DNA of 64,000 bases from Nostoc sp. TH1S01 (GTDB lineage Bacteria > Cyanobacteriota > Cyanobacteriia > Cyanobacteriales > Nostocaceae), in assembly GCA_018993265.1 (NCBI GenBank), contig JAGKSW010000123.1:20122-84121 (forward strand), read 5' to 3'. Both the position numbers and the translations under genes were made by a program. Of this stretch, positions 63,665-64,000 are shown in pieces; the stretch's first letter is position 1, and every line of letters starts with the position of its first letter. The notes beneath the pieces were generated by a model. The model had not been told where the DNA came from. It did not search any database and worked only from the letters and a program-made list of their open reading frames with translations.

Positions 63665-64000
63665 ATTTAAACCTTACTTTTTCACCTTTTGCTTTTTCAG
63701 TTTCAGTAGATATAAGACAATATGGTTAAGTTAGGGTTATCTGGTGGAAATATCAAGTTTGTAGAGACGGGAAATTTCGCGTCTCTACAAGTTTATAAAA
63801 CATTACGAATTATCTTATCTGAACCGTATTGAGATATAGAACTCCTATTTGATTTTTGAACACGATTAGATCAAATTGTCTTACTGTTACCAGTAGTAGT
63901 AGATCTTACGTAATTCAATATTTAGTAGTGAGGAGTCGGAACAATTGAGGGTAAACTAAACTTACCCAGTATCTTGATTCAGCAATTCTCATTTTGAAAT
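63665..64000. other. Upstream region of the kinase gene
   Basis: The last ~340 bases have no gene. A perfect 11-bp inverted repeat (TTGTAGAGACG and complement, 63759-63790) is similar to the GTAGAGACG palindrome at 10585-10612. AGAACTCCTATTTGATTTTTG repeats the sequence near 14735. Confidence 0.5.

Overview
The window looks like chromosomal DNA of a filamentous, heterocyst-forming cyanobacterium of the Nostocales (Nostoc, Anabaena, Calothrix or relatives). The reasons are abundant GCGATCGC (HIP1) octamers, short tandem heptamer repeats typical of Nostoc genomes, a hepC-hepA heterocyst envelope polysaccharide island, a NucA/NuiA nuclease-inhibitor pair, and a microviridin cluster. I saw no rRNA, tRNA, CRISPR array or intact insertion sequence.

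0.3-28.1 kb (+ strand): a long polysaccharide island that matches the HEP (heterocyst envelope polysaccharide) island known around hepA/hepC in Anabaena PCC 7120. It begins with nucleotide-sugar genes: glucose-1-phosphate cytidylyltransferase, an SDR epimerase/dehydratase, an RfbC-type 3,5-epimerase and a SAF-domain oxidoreductase. An L-2-hydroxyglutarate-oxidase-like flavoprotein, a GT8, a tandem GT2 pair and a tandem PhyH-dioxygenase pair sit among them. Next come a Wzc/Wzz-like chain-length protein with an altered Walker A motif, HepC, the HepA exporter, further GT4/GT2 transferases and an O-antigen-ligase/polymerase-like membrane protein. Together they would build, modify, polymerise and export the heterocyst polysaccharide.

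28.1-32 kb: a DUF6717-like gene (-), then an ergothioneine set egtC-egtB-egtD (+). egtB carries an in-frame heptamer repeat between its two domains.

32.1-39.3 kb: a microviridin (graspetide) cluster. It has one decayed precursor, three intact 46-residue precursors with different cores, the ATP-grasp ligases MdnB and MdnC, the transporter MdnE and the acetyltransferase MdnD. Hairpins with a compensatory base change separate the precursors, a 9-nt tandem repeat lies upstream, and two related ~210-bp MITEs with different target duplications bracket the cluster.

39.5-51.3 kb: nucA and nuiA (convergent), a MAPEG protein and a PBP4-type carboxypeptidase. A debris-rich stretch follows, with a broken DUF938 methyltransferase, a nucA 3' fragment, a truncated patatin and two repeat modules each present twice. 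Within it lie an intact membrane patatin and a flavin amine oxidase.

51.3-64 kb: a signalling neighbourhood built on AAA-like (AAA_35-type) ATPase domains. A 906-aa AAA / degenerate cyclase / AAA protein carries both domain subtypes. One subtype recurs in a 463-aa HTH-AAA protein. The other recurs in a 1914-aa Ser/Thr kinase-AAA-GAF protein, at the place where a histidine kinase would normally be. Between them are a small cystatin(stefin)-like protein and an ECF-type sigma factor. A 10-nt-periodic CTGAATTT-like motif recurs in this neighbourhood.
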